From: Slackia sp.
GTDB taxonomy: Bacteria > Actinomycetota > Coriobacteriia > Coriobacteriales > Eggerthellaceae
Length of the DNA stretch: 64,000 nt
Direction: 5' to 3'
NCBI GenBank assembly: GCA_029266945.1
Contig: JARIED010000019.1
Coordinates: forward strand, 1 to 64,000
The notes below the pieces were generated by a model. That model had not been told where the DNA came from. It was given only the letters and a program-made list of their open reading frames with translations, and ran no database searches. Of this stretch, positions 44,422 to 53,836 are shown piece by piece; positions within the stretch are counted from its first letter, which is position 1, and the number at the start of each line of letters is the position of its first letter. Made by a program: the position numbers and the translations under genes.

Positions 44422-45957
44422 ATGGCACACCGCCCAAGCGCCTCGGCGCTTTGTTCGGCATATGCGGCAGCTGGACTCGTATTGGTTTTCGTATGGTCGT
44501 CGCTCTCCGACCATGTATTCGGCCTACGCAGCGCACTGCCCGAATTCCTCATAGTAAATCCTCGCGTCTTCTTCCTTACAGGCATTCTCGCACTCAGCAC
44601 GACAATCGTCGCAAAACCAAAATTCTCCCGCACCGCCGACATCACGCTGTCGGTGCTTCTGCCGTTCATCGGCGCCACCGGCACCGCCTGCATTGCGCTG
44701 GCATCCAACCAAAACCTCTTCCCACCCGCCATGCTCTGCATCACGGGCCTCGTGGCTCTCGGCATGGGCTACTGCTGGCTCGTCGTGAGCTACGGGCTCC
44801 TGCTTGCACGAACCGGGTCCGTCGCCCGTATCGTGTACTGCCTTGCCGCAGCGCTCTCCGTAGAGCCCGTAGTCAGGCTCGTCATCGAATCAACCTTCGA
44901 GCACGCGGCGATCTCGGGAATCGCCGTGTGCCTACCGTTCGTATCTATGGCCTTGCTGCGGGTCACCCACGCAATGCTCGAACGGGAAGAAACAACGAGC
45001 TGCTTCGAAAAAAGCAACCTTGCAGAAGAACGCGACGAAACAGCCTCTAACGGGAAAACGACCCTTAAAAGCAAGACAGGAAAGACCTTCATCCTACTCG
45101 GCGCTACCGCCGCTCTTCTTGCCACAGTGCGCACACTGAGCCCGTGCGGAACCTGGGATGCGAAATTCGACCCCGCCCCCATGACCACATCGCCGGCCCT
45201 TGTTCTCGCATACGCGACGGGAGTGCTGCTGTTCGCGTGGTATGCGCTGGTGCGCGCCGAAGCGCGACCTGCCCTGTTGCGCTTTCAGCCGGCGTTCTTG
45301 CTTATCGTGCTAACATTGTTCGCCTCGCTTGTTATGCTTTTTTCGCAAGGACCACAGTCTGCGATTCTCTACACGTTCATGATTTTGGACGACTCCTTCG
45401 CCCACATGCTGTTCTGGGCATCGATCACCTGCACCATTGCAAGCACCGCCATGCCCGCCCGCAAGGTCGCAGGCATGGCAATTGCAGCCTATAGCGCACT
45501 GTCCATCATCTGGCTTTTCCTGCTGGGCGACAACGACACCTTGGAGGCGCCGGTGATGGCGATCGTCATCACCGCCATCTACCTGCTGACGATGATCGTG
45601 TCTCACACCAATTCGAACAGCGCGAATCAAGAAGAAGCCCAAACGCCCCGCAACGAGACGCACGAAGAATCCGCCGCGCTTGCCGACCGCATCGCGGCAA
45701 ACATCGAGGAGCGTTGTGTCGAAATAGCGAGCGGATGCAGGCTTTCGCCACGCGAAACCGAAGTGCTCGTGCTGCTGGCCCAGGGGCGCACCCGCGTCTA
45801 TATCCAGAACGAACTAGTACTGGCGGAAAACACCGTAAAGACGCATATCACGCATATCTACAAGAAGCTCGATGTGAGCAATCGCCAGGAAATGCTCGAC
45901 CTGGTGTTCGGCAAGAACGAAGACCCCGAGCCCGCCGGCCTTACGGAAACCCGATAA
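44422..45957 (+). CDS. Membrane-bound LuxR-family regulator, locus 2
   Basis: Multi-TM N-terminus; CRLSPRETEVLVLLAQGRTRVYIQNELVLAENTVKTHITHIYKKLDVSNRQEMLDL. Confidence 0.9.
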   Translation: MAHRPSASALCSAYAAAGLVLVFVWSSLSDHVFGLRSALPEFLIVNPRVFFLTGILALSTTIVAKPKFSRTADITLSVLLPFIGATGTACIALASNQNLFPPAMLCITGLVALGMGYCWLVVSYGLLLARTGSVARIVYCLAAALSVEPVVRLVIESTFEHAAISGIAVCLPFVSMALLRVTHAMLEREETTSCFEKSNLAEERDETASNGKTTLKSKTGKTFILLGATAALLATVRTLSPCGTWDAKFDPAPMTTSPALVLAYATGVLLFAWYALVRAEARPALLRFQPAFLLIVLTLFASLVMLFSQGPQSAILYTFMILDDSFAHMLFWASITCTIASTAMPARKVAGMAIAAYSALSIIWLFLLGDNDTLEAPVMAIVITAIYLLTMIVSHTNSNSANQEEAQTPRNETHEESAALADRIAANIEERCVEIASGCRLSPRETEVLVLLAQGRTRVYIQNELVLAENTVKTHITHIYKKLDVSNRQEMLDLVFGKNEDPEPAGLTETR

Positions 45958-46099
45958 TCGCAAGGGGCGCTAAGCGCAGGAAAGGCCCGCATATTGCGGA
46001 CCTTTCCGATGCAGGCAGCATGTACGCCGTCGGAGCGCCAAAAGCCCCGGCGGCTTTGCGACATCGAGCCGTTGCCGACCGGCAGAACGACGCAGCTCC

Positions 46100-48046
46100 C
46101 TACTTCATCAGCTTGGCGATTTCATTGGCGAAGGCGACGGGGTCTTCGAGCGGCATGCCTTCCACCAGAAGCGCCTGGTTGTACAGCAGGCCGGCATAGC
46201 TTGCCACCTTGCCGGCATCGCCCTCCTCCTGCGCGGCCTTCAGCGTGGCGAAAATCGGATGCTGCGCGTTCACTTCAAGCACGCGCTGGCTCTTGATGTC
46301 CTCGCCGCCGTCGGGCATCTGGGACAAAATCTTCTCCATCTCGAGCGACACCGGGCCTTCGGCGGTGATGCAAACGGGCGCGTCGTCGGCCGTAGCCAGG
46401 CGCGTAGACACGCTCACCTTGGACACATGGTCGCCCAGCGCGTCCTTCATGATGCCGAACAGGCCTTCGTTTTCTTTCGCGGCCTCTTCGGCAGCCTTCT
46501 TCTCATCTTCGGTCTCAAGACCCAGGTCTCCCGACGCGACGTTCTTCAGCGGCTTCTCAACGAACCCTTCGCCTTCGGCGGCGGGCTTGCCGTAGCCCAT
46601 CATGGCCTGGAAGCAGAACTCGTCCACGTCCTGCGTGCACAGCAGCACGTCGTAGCCTTTGTTCGTGACGGCCTTCACTACAGGCATCTTAACCAAGCGA
46701 TCGACCGATTCGCCGGCGGCGTAGAAGATGGAATCCTGGCCCTCGGGCATGGCGGCCACGTATTCGTCCAGCGTGACCATCTTCTGCTCCTTGGCAGAAT
46801 AGAACAGCAGCAAGTCGGCCAGCTCGCCCTTGTTCATGCCGTAGCTGCTGTAAATGCCGTACTTCAGGCCGCGGCCGAACTCCTCGAAGAACGCCTCGTA
46901 GGCCTCGCGGTCGTTGTCGCGCATATTCGCCAGTTCGCCCTTGATCTTCTTCTCGAGCTTCTTAGCGATCGCGCGCAGCTGGCTGTTATGCTGCAGCGTT
47001 TCGCGAGAAATGTTGAGCTGCAAGTCCTGGCTGTCCACAACTCCACGTACGAAGTTGAAATAGTCGGGCAACAGCTCTTCGCACTTCTCCATGATCATGA
47101 CGTTGGAACTGTAGAGCGCCAGGCCCTTCTTGAAGTCCTTGCTGTACAGGTCGTACGGCGCACGCGTGGGAATGAACATGAGCGCGTCGTAGGTCAACGC
47201 GCCTTCGGCATGGACTTTAATCGTACGTGCAGGGTCGGCCCAATCGTGAAAATCAGATTTATAGAACTCGTTGTATTCCTCTTCGGTCACATCGGACTTG
47301 CTGCGCTTCCAGATGGGAATCATGGAATTGACGGTCTCGGTTTCGGTGTAGTGCTCGAATTCGGGCTGGTAATCGTCGCCGGCGTCTTCGGGCCTGGGCA
47401 GCTCACGCGTCTTTTCGCATTCCATCTGAATGGGATAGCGCACGTAGTTGCTGTACTTCTTGATGAGGTTCTTCAGGCCCCACTCGGAAAGGAACGTGTC
47501 GTAGTTCTCCTCATCGGCATTGTCCTTGAGGACCACCACCACGTCGGTGCCATGAGCGGCACGCTCGGCGGGTTCGATCGCGTAACCTTCCACGCCGTCG
47601 CTCACCCAGCACCAGGCCTCGTCGGAACCGTAGGCGCGCGAGGTCACGCGAACCTCTTTGCCAACCATGAAGGCAGAATAGAAGCCCACGCCAAACTGGC
47701 CGATGATATCCACGTCATCGCCCTGGGCCTCGGCGTTTTCGGTCTTGAACTCCAGGCTGCCGGAATGCGCGATGGTGCCGAGGTTCTTCTCAAGCTCGTC
47801 CTTGCTCATGCCGATACCGGAATCGCTCACCGTGACGGTGCGAGCATCGTGGTCGAAGCCCACGTGAATGGCCAGTTCGTCCTTGCCCACTTTCACATCG
47901 GAGTCGGTAAGACTCTTGAAATAGAGTTTGTCCACCGCGTCGGAAGCATTGGAAATCAGCTCGCGCAGAAAGATTTCTTTATTGGTATAAATCGAGTTAA
48001 TCATGAGGTCGAGCAGCTTTTTGCTCTCTGTCTTGAACTTCTTCAT
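46100..48046 (-). CDS. htpG: Molecular chaperone HtpG (Hsp90)
   Basis: KKLLDLMINSIYTNKEIFLRELISNASDAVDKL; DSGIGMSKDEL; IGQFGVGFYSAFMV. Confidence 0.97.
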   Translation of the reverse strand: MKKFKTESKKLLDLMINSIYTNKEIFLRELISNASDAVDKLYFKSLTDSDVKVGKDELAIHVGFDHDARTVTVSDSGIGMSKDELEKNLGTIAHSGSLEFKTENAEAQGDDVDIIGQFGVGFYSAFMVGKEVRVTSRAYGSDEAWCWVSDGVEGYAIEPAERAAHGTDVVVVLKDNADEENYDTFLSEWGLKNLIKKYSNYVRYPIQMECEKTRELPRPEDAGDDYQPEFEHYTETETVNSMIPIWKRSKSDVTEEEYNEFYKSDFHDWADPARTIKVHAEGALTYDALMFIPTRAPYDLYSKDFKKGLALYSSNVMIMEKCEELLPDYFNFVRGVVDSQDLQLNISRETLQHNSQLRAIAKKLEKKIKGELANMRDNDREAYEAFFEEFGRGLKYGIYSSYGMNKGELADLLLFYSAKEQKMVTLDEYVAAMPEGQDSIFYAAGESVDRLVKMPVVKAVTNKGYDVLLCTQDVDEFCFQAMMGYGKPAAEGEGFVEKPLKNVASGDLGLETEDEKKAAEEAAKENEGLFGIMKDALGDHVSKVSVSTRLATADDAPVCITAEGPVSLEMEKILSQMPDGGEDIKSQRVLEVNAQHPIFATLKAAQEEGDAGKVASYAGLLYNQALLVEGMPLEDPVAFANEIAKLMK

Positions 48047-48185
48047 GAATGAAGCCTTCCTTCTTTCGTGCATCGTGCGGGCGAGCCGCGCCGCCATAAC
48101 CGTAGAGAAATGGGCGACGACGTCCAGATGCGTGCCGCGCCCGATGTGCGCGACGCATGCAAACGAATCGCCATGAATCGTTCTT

Positions 48186-48212
48186 TTAGCACTCAAGAGA
48201 GGTGAGTGCTAA
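48186..48212 (-). promoter_or_regulatory. CIRCE element (HrcA operator) upstream of htpG
   Basis: TTAGCACTC-AAGAGAGGT-GAGTGCTAA, exact 9-9-9 consensus. Confidence 0.95.
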
Positions 48213-48350
48213 TCTGGATTGTAGTACCGACTATTGCGCTGTCAACCGAAGCCCAAGAAGGCTCCATGCAATGTTGACGTTTCGTTGCGAAAACGAAAAA
48301 GCGCGGCCGAGCCCCGACCGCGCCTCATTCCACGCAAACGAACCGCGCCG

Positions 48351-49145
48351 CTATTTCACGAACACGAAGGTATCGTTTGTCGATAACTCCTGATCAAACG
48401 CATACCCTGCCGCATCGAAGCGCCTGAAGTCTTCCACGCGCCCGATCGCGTTTTCGGCGCACCAGCGCACAAAGGTACCGCGCGCCGCCTTCGCCTCAGT
48501 CGAGCGCTGCGCAAGCTTGCCGGCGCGCGGCGTGCCGAACAAGCATGTCGTCACGCACACGTCGCCGCCCGCTTTCGCGGCGGCCTTCGCATGCGGCAAC
48601 ACGGCCTTGGCGTATTCGACCGACGCCAGGTTCACGATCGTGCGTTCGCCGGCAGCATCGCCCTCCTGCTGCGCGATATCGGCCGCCAGCGCCTCGTATA
48701 AACGCGAACCCCAATAGCCGTACAAATCGCGCGCACCGCCCACGGCAAGTTTCGCCTGCATTTCAAGCCGGTACGGCACCACCGCGTCGAACGGACGCAG
48801 CACGCCGTAAAAGCCGGACAGAATGCGCAGGTGCCGCTGCAGATAATCGAGCTGCCCCTGCGTCATGACCTGCGGCGCCATGTTCTGGTACTGGATGCCT
48901 TCGTACGAAAATGCCGCGGGCGTGCATGCGGCGGCGCAGGCGGGGTCCATGCTTTGCACGCGCTCGTAATTCAGCTCCGCCAACGCGTCGCTGCACTTCC
49001 ACAGCGCCTTCGCCTCGTCGTAAGAAAGCGCGCGCATCGCCTCGAGCAGCTCGCATGTCTGCGGAAGAAAACACGGCATGTCGCGCCACGCGAACGAATC
49101 GGCCGCGTCGACCATCTTCTTGGCGGGGGAGATTATGAACAACAT
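48351..49145 (-). CDS. yaaA: YaaA-family (DUF328) peroxide stress protein
   Basis: MLFIISPAKKMVDAADSFAWRDMPCFLPQTCELLEAMRAL...YYGVLRPFDAV-type FYGVLRPFDAVVPYRLEM. Confidence 0.9.
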   Translation of the reverse strand: MLFIISPAKKMVDAADSFAWRDMPCFLPQTCELLEAMRALSYDEAKALWKCSDALAELNYERVQSMDPACAAACTPAAFSYEGIQYQNMAPQVMTQGQLDYLQRHLRILSGFYGVLRPFDAVVPYRLEMQAKLAVGGARDLYGYWGSRLYEALAADIAQQEGDAAGERTIVNLASVEYAKAVLPHAKAAAKAGGDVCVTTCLFGTPRAGKLAQRSTEAKAARGTFVRWCAENAIGRVEDFRRFDAAGYAFDQELSTNDTFVFVK

Positions 49146-49220
49146 AGGTGATTCCTTCTGTCGCAACAAATACACGAAGCTAGCGTCGCGCGACCCACCA
49201 GTCCGATATCCAATACGCAT

Positions 49221-49300
49221 TAATCCGATAAAAAACAACACGTTTCTTTATCGGATTGTCTCGTTTTCAGGCAATCCGATAAAAAATGCTATCGAATCGC
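49221..49300. repeat. Direct repeat copy A (downstream of fic) with 11-bp hairpin at 49222-49257
   Basis: AATCCGATAAA...TTTATCGGATT; shares ATTGTCTCGTTTTC core and flanks with copy B. Confidence 0.85.
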
Positions 49301-50521
49301 AGGCGTCTCATCGGAAGCGCGGCGCTCAAGCTCTTCGAGATTACACGCGTAGTACACTTTACGACCCATCTTTTCGACGGCGACGATGCCTTCCTGTTTA
49401 AGCCGTTTGAGACGACGCTGCAACGTCGGCTTGCTGATGGCAAGCGCATTGCACAGTTCATCGGCCGTCGCGCCATAAAGCGCAAACAGGCGTGCGACTA
49501 TGAGAACGCATACGATGTCGGAAATATATTTATCATCTTCCGAAGAATACAAGCGCAAAGCGAGCGACTCGTATTTCCGCAAGCTCGAATCTCTTTCCGC
49601 AAGCGCCTCCTTGAGACGCTCCATCCCCACAAGCACGATATTAACGAACTCAATAACAAACGGTGTCAGATCGCCCTTATTGAGGGGGTGCTCGCACACC
49701 ATAAACGCTTTGTAGTACCGCCCTATCTCTTCCTTGATGGCAAAGGAAAGTCGCAAACCAACAAGGCGTTCATACTCGCTAGAAATGATATAGCTGCTGA
49801 TAAACCTGTTCGTGCGTCCATTGCCGTCATAAAACGGATGAATGTAGCCGAAGAGAAAATGACCGACTGCAGCGCGCACGATAATATCGACCTCTTTGTT
49901 CCCGAGAAACGAAATCATGCATTCCATCATTTCAATAATTTTCGACTCAGGGGAAACGCCGCGATGTATTTCACGTTCAGCACTATCAACGACAGCAACC
50001 GACCCGGCACGAAAATATTTGCCATCGGGGACCTTTTTACCGTCAGAAGCGCGCACTTCCTCTAAAACCAAATCGTCGTAAAGTCGTCTTATGTCTTCGC
50101 ACGAGTCAAGCGGAACAATCTTGCCACGCAACAACATATCGTACTTAGCAACGATTCCATGAAAACGCTTGCGCCTATCGTTCTGTTCAAGGGAATCAAG
50201 AACGTCACTGACCTCCCTACGTGTGGAATGGACGTTTTCTATCTCATTCGTGAGGACGATTTCATCGATAAGACACGCATTTGCGTAATCCGATATCGCC
50301 TTTCCTGGCAATGTCTCGACGAATTTATATATTTCTTTATCAAGCCTCGCAGCTTTCATCAGCATCGAATTCAACGCTGGAGTAATCACGAAAAACGCTG
50401 GATCATTACCGATATTGCAACCGACTTTTATCGCGAATTCGGAGTTGAAACGACTTTCGTAAAGGGCTTTTTCATCCGTGTTGGGGTCGTGGAACGCCTT
50501 GCGTAACGTCTTGTACTTCAT
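49289..50521 (-). CDS. Fic-domain protein (probable AMPylase) with C-terminal winged HTH
   Basis: HPFYDGNGRTNR motif; TNEIEN inhibitory motif; ATADELCNALAISKPTLQRRLKRLKQEGIV; GGAGGAG RBS before MKYKTLRK. Confidence 0.92.
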   Translation of the reverse strand: MKYKTLRKAFHDPNTDEKALYESRFNSEFAIKVGCNIGNDPAFFVITPALNSMLMKAARLDKEIYKFVETLPGKAISDYANACLIDEIVLTNEIENVHSTRREVSDVLDSLEQNDRRKRFHGIVAKYDMLLRGKIVPLDSCEDIRRLYDDLVLEEVRASDGKKVPDGKYFRAGSVAVVDSAEREIHRGVSPESKIIEMMECMISFLGNKEVDIIVRAAVGHFLFGYIHPFYDGNGRTNRFISSYIISSEYERLVGLRLSFAIKEEIGRYYKAFMVCEHPLNKGDLTPFVIEFVNIVLVGMERLKEALAERDSSLRKYESLALRLYSSEDDKYISDIVCVLIVARLFALYGATADELCNALAISKPTLQRRLKRLKQEGIVAVEKMGRKVYYACNLEELERRASDETPAIR

Positions 50522-50568
50522 ATCTCCTCCGAGCAGACCTATGCCCCACATCTTATAGCGAAGATATA

Positions 50569-50652
50569 CAATGCGATAAAAAATAGCAACTCTCTTTATC
50601 GCATTGTCTCGTTTTCGGATGATTCAATAAAAATGTTATCGGATTGCGAGCG
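50569..50652. repeat. Direct repeat copy B (upstream of fic) with 12-bp hairpin at 50569-50606
   Basis: CAATGCGATAAA...TTTATCGCATTG; same architecture as copy A. Confidence 0.85.
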
Positions 50653-51913
50653 ACCCTTCAGCGCGGCGGGCGATTGCTTTGCCGATGCGATGCACCACGT
50701 CCACCACGAGCGCGTTGCCCATGCAGAACGCACGGTGACCGTCGGTCATGCCCGTGGCGGTCCACCCTTTCGGGAAGGTCTGCAGCTGGTCGAGCTCGTC
50801 AGGCACCAGACGGCGATATCGACCGCTTTCGGTTTTCACCACGTGTTTGAAGCGCGACGCGCCCGCGCCGCCTTCGCCCGTCAAAATGGTACGCGACGGC
50901 TTGTCGATCGCATCGGGAAACGCCATGCCGCCTTCGCTGTACATGTACGTGAAACCCGACGCGTGCGTGCGCTCCTCTTTCTTGGCGCCTTTGAAATACT
51001 CCCAACGCTCGAGTTTGTCGTCGTCGATGAAAAACGCCTCGGGCACCTGCTCTTCGGGAATCAGCACGTCACCGAGCGTTGCGAAGGGGCCGCCGCACAC
51101 GGGCGTCACCTCTGCAGTGAACACCTCGCCGTTCTGCATGGCGCCCGCGCCGTGAAACGGCGACGCCTTCAGGCCTTTACCGAAGTTTTTGCTCACCTCG
51201 TACGGCTCGCCCTGCACCGCGAATGCATTCGCCTTCGTGACCAGGCGGTTAACGGGAAACGCCTCGGCCATCACGCCGCCTTCGCGCACACGCTCCTCGA
51301 TATTCCACGCAGGCGCGCCCTTTTCGGCATACACGTACACGCGGCGACGGCGCTGCGGCGCGCCGTAATCGGCCGCGTTCACCACGCGCCATTCCACCGA
51401 ATAGCCGCGCTCGTTCAGGCACGCCAGCATGATGGCGAAATCACGGCCACGCTGCGACGCGGGCGACTTCAGCAGGCGGTCCACGTTTTCAAGCAGCACG
51501 TATTTCGGCGAGCACAGATACAGGAAGCGATAGATCTGCCACCAGAGCACGCCCTTCTTACCCTCGATGCCGCCCGACTGGTTCTTCGGCCGCGCCACCG
51601 AATAGTCCTGGCACGGGAAGCCGCCCACCAGCATGTCGTGCGCGGGAATAGAGCGCACGCCCGCCTCCACCTGGTCGAGCACGCATTCGATATCTTCATT
51701 GACGATGGACCCCTCGCCGAAACGCTCGGCGTAGCAGCGCGCCGCGAACTGGCGCGTTTCGGTTCCAGGAGGCTCCCACTGGTTCGCCCAAACGGTCTGG
51801 AAATCGCCCGCCGCGGGACGATGCCAGCCGCGCTCTTCGTCGTCGTATCCATCGAGCGCCAAGCGGAATCCGCCCACGCCCGCGAACAATTCGGCAACGC
51901 GAATCTTCGTCAT
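50636..51913 (-). CDS. DNA (cytosine-5)-methyltransferase
   Basis: AELFAGVGGFRLALDG, GGFPCQDYSVAR, LLENVDRLLKSP, QRRRRVYV. Confidence 0.93.
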   Translation of the reverse strand: MTKIRVAELFAGVGGFRLALDGYDDEERGWHRPAAGDFQTVWANQWEPPGTETRQFAARCYAERFGEGSIVNEDIECVLDQVEAGVRSIPAHDMLVGGFPCQDYSVARPKNQSGGIEGKKGVLWWQIYRFLYLCSPKYVLLENVDRLLKSPASQRGRDFAIMLACLNERGYSVEWRVVNAADYGAPQRRRRVYVYAEKGAPAWNIEERVREGGVMAEAFPVNRLVTKANAFAVQGEPYEVSKNFGKGLKASPFHGAGAMQNGEVFTAEVTPVCGGPFATLGDVLIPEEQVPEAFFIDDDKLERWEYFKGAKKEERTHASGFTYMYSEGGMAFPDAIDKPSRTILTGEGGAGASRFKHVVKTESGRYRRLVPDELDQLQTFPKGWTATGMTDGHRAFCMGNALVVDVVHRIGKAIARRAEGSLAIR

Positions 51914-52021
51914 GCAAGCCTCCATAGCATTCGTTTGTATCGGACCCATGATCGCAAATAGAGCCCGCTCCGTCAAGATCGCACGGGCGGACGGCACCGC
52001 CCGCTTACGCCCCGAACGCAA

Positions 52022-52053
52022 GAAACCCCGGCGCTCGAGGCGGCCGGGGTTTC
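52022..52053 (-). terminator. Rho-independent-type hairpin
   Basis: GAAACCCCGGC-10 nt-GCCGGGGTTTC. Confidence 0.65.
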
Positions 52054-52087
52054 ACAAGCAAACTTTCGGGGAATCCCGCCAAAAGTC

Positions 52088-53836
52088 CTACGCCTGCGAC
52101 GCGCCTTCCTGGGTGAGTTCGGGGTCGATCATGAAGTAATCGAGCACGTCCTTGTCGGCCTTCACCAGGTCGGCAATATTCATGCAGCTCGTGCCGACGC
52201 GGCCGATATCGTAAAGCAACCTGTTGAATACAGCGGTCATGGCGGGCGAGCATTCTTTCGCAGCGATGCGTTTCATATGCGTCTTGCGCGCAGTGGTTTC
52301 GGCCTCGACCAAGCTTGCGCTTGCAGCGAACACGCGCTTCGCATCTGAGGAATCGCCCGACGCCAATGCCTTCATGGCGCCCGCGAACATCTCCTCGGCG
52401 ATGGCCATCGCCTTTTGAGCCTCGTCGATCGCGGCCTCGGAATACTTCACGCCCTTGCAGGACTTCACGATATGCCCGCACAGCGCCGCTACGCGTTCGG
52501 CATCGTTCAGACCGCGCATCAGCTTCATAGTATGCGCCGCCTGGTCTTCGTTGAGCGCGCCCGCCGCGAAGATTTCGGCAAGATAGTCGGTCACTTTCTG
52601 GCACAGCTCGCCGGCCGCTTCGGCCTTGCGCGCCGCCTCGTCAATGCGCTTGGAATCACGATCGCGCAGAGCCGCGGAAATATCATGGAGCGACACGCGG
52701 ATCGTTTCGCCGCAGCGCTCGATTTCCTGGGCAACCATCTGCAGCGCAACCACAGGCTGAGACATGAGACGATCGTCGAGATACATAGGCTCGGCAGGAT
52801 CGGACACGACCTTCGATCCCACACGCTTCTCGGGAATGATACACATGACGATTTTCACCATGAGACAGATGAACGGCAGCCACAGCAGCGTCATGGCGAC
52901 GTTGAACGACGTGTGCGCATTTGCGATCTGGCGAGAAATGACCTCGACTTCGGGGCCCGCAGGCGAAATAGCCTGAATGAACGCGGCGAATGCGGGAATG
53001 AACCAGATGAAAATCAAACAGCCTGAAATATTGAACAGGCTGTGCGACACAGCCACGCGCTTGGCATTGCGACTCTGTCCGATGCTGGCGAGCAAGGCCG
53101 TAATCGTGGTGCCGATGTTGTCGCCCAGCAGCACGGGGATGGCGCCCGTCAAGCCGATGACGCTCGTCACGCCATCGGGGCCGGCGGTAGCGGCCAGGTT
53201 CTGCAGCACCGCGATGGTGGCGGAACTGCTCTGGACGATGACCGTCATGATCGTGCCTACGACCACGCCCAAGATAGGAACGTCGACCACCTGGGAAATC
53301 ATATCGATGAACACGGGGCTCGTGGCCAGCGGCTTCATCGAGTCGCCCATGGTCTCGATGCCCAGGAACAGCAGGCCGAAGCCCAGGATGCTCAGGCCGA
53401 CGCTCTTCACGCGCTCCGTCTTGGCGACGAACGACACCAAGAAGCCGATAAACACGAACGCCAGAATATAGTCGGTGATCTTGAACGCGATGATCTGGGC
53501 CGTGATCGTGGTACCGATGTTGGCGCCCAAAATGATCGAGATCGCCTGAGGCAGGCCCATAAGGCGGGCGCTCACGAAGCCGATCGCCATGACCGTCGTA
53601 GCGCTCGAACTTTGCAGCACGGCCGTAGTGAGCGCGCCGGCCAAAACGCCGAGAATCGGATTCTTAGTCAAAAGGGAAAGAATGTTCTTCATCTTTTCGC
53701 CGGCAACCTTCTGAAGGTTGTCGCTCATCATATTCATGCCGAAGATGAAGATGGCAAGACCGCCGAGAAGGCCCAGGGCGGTAGGAAGCACGGTGTCCAC
53801 GAAAGCGTTCTCCTCAGTTCGTACGGGCATCTGCAT
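52088..53836 (-). CDS. Na/Pi cotransporter family protein with PhoU-like C-terminus
   Basis: LGGLAIFIFGMNMMSDNLQKVAG, QSSSATTVMAIGFV, GANIGTTITAQIIA, second QSSSAT repeat. Confidence 0.93.
   Translation of the reverse strand: MQMPVRTEENAFVDTVLPTALGLLGGLAIFIFGMNMMSDNLQKVAGEKMKNILSLLTKNPILGVLAGALTTAVLQSSSATTVMAIGFVSARLMGLPQAISIILGANIGTTITAQIIAFKITDYILAFVFIGFLVSFVAKTERVKSVGLSILGFGLLFLGIETMGDSMKPLATSPVFIDMISQVVDVPILGVVVGTIMTVIVQSSSATIAVLQNLAATAGPDGVTSVIGLTGAIPVLLGDNIGTTITALLASIGQSRNAKRVAVSHSLFNISGCLIFIWFIPAFAAFIQAISPAGPEVEVISRQIANAHTSFNVAMTLLWLPFICLMVKIVMCIIPEKRVGSKVVSDPAEPMYLDDRLMSQPVVALQMVAQEIERCGETIRVSLHDISAALRDRDSKRIDEAARKAEAAGELCQKVTDYLAEIFAAGALNEDQAAHTMKLMRGLNDAERVAALCGHIVKSCKGVKYSEAAIDEAQKAMAIAEEMFAGAMKALASGDSSDAKRVFAASASLVEAETTARKTHMKRIAAKECSPAMTAVFNRLLYDIGRVGTSCMNIADLVKADKDVLDYFMIDPELTQEGASQA

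Noticed and set aside
46259-48052. 597-aa plus-strand ORF opposite htpG
   Set aside because: Shadow ORF.
48202-48393. 63-aa ORF between htpG and yaaA
   Set aside because: Overlaps the 3' end of yaaA; no motif.
50159-50506. 115-aa plus-strand ORF inside fic
   Set aside because: Antisense to a well-supported fic gene.
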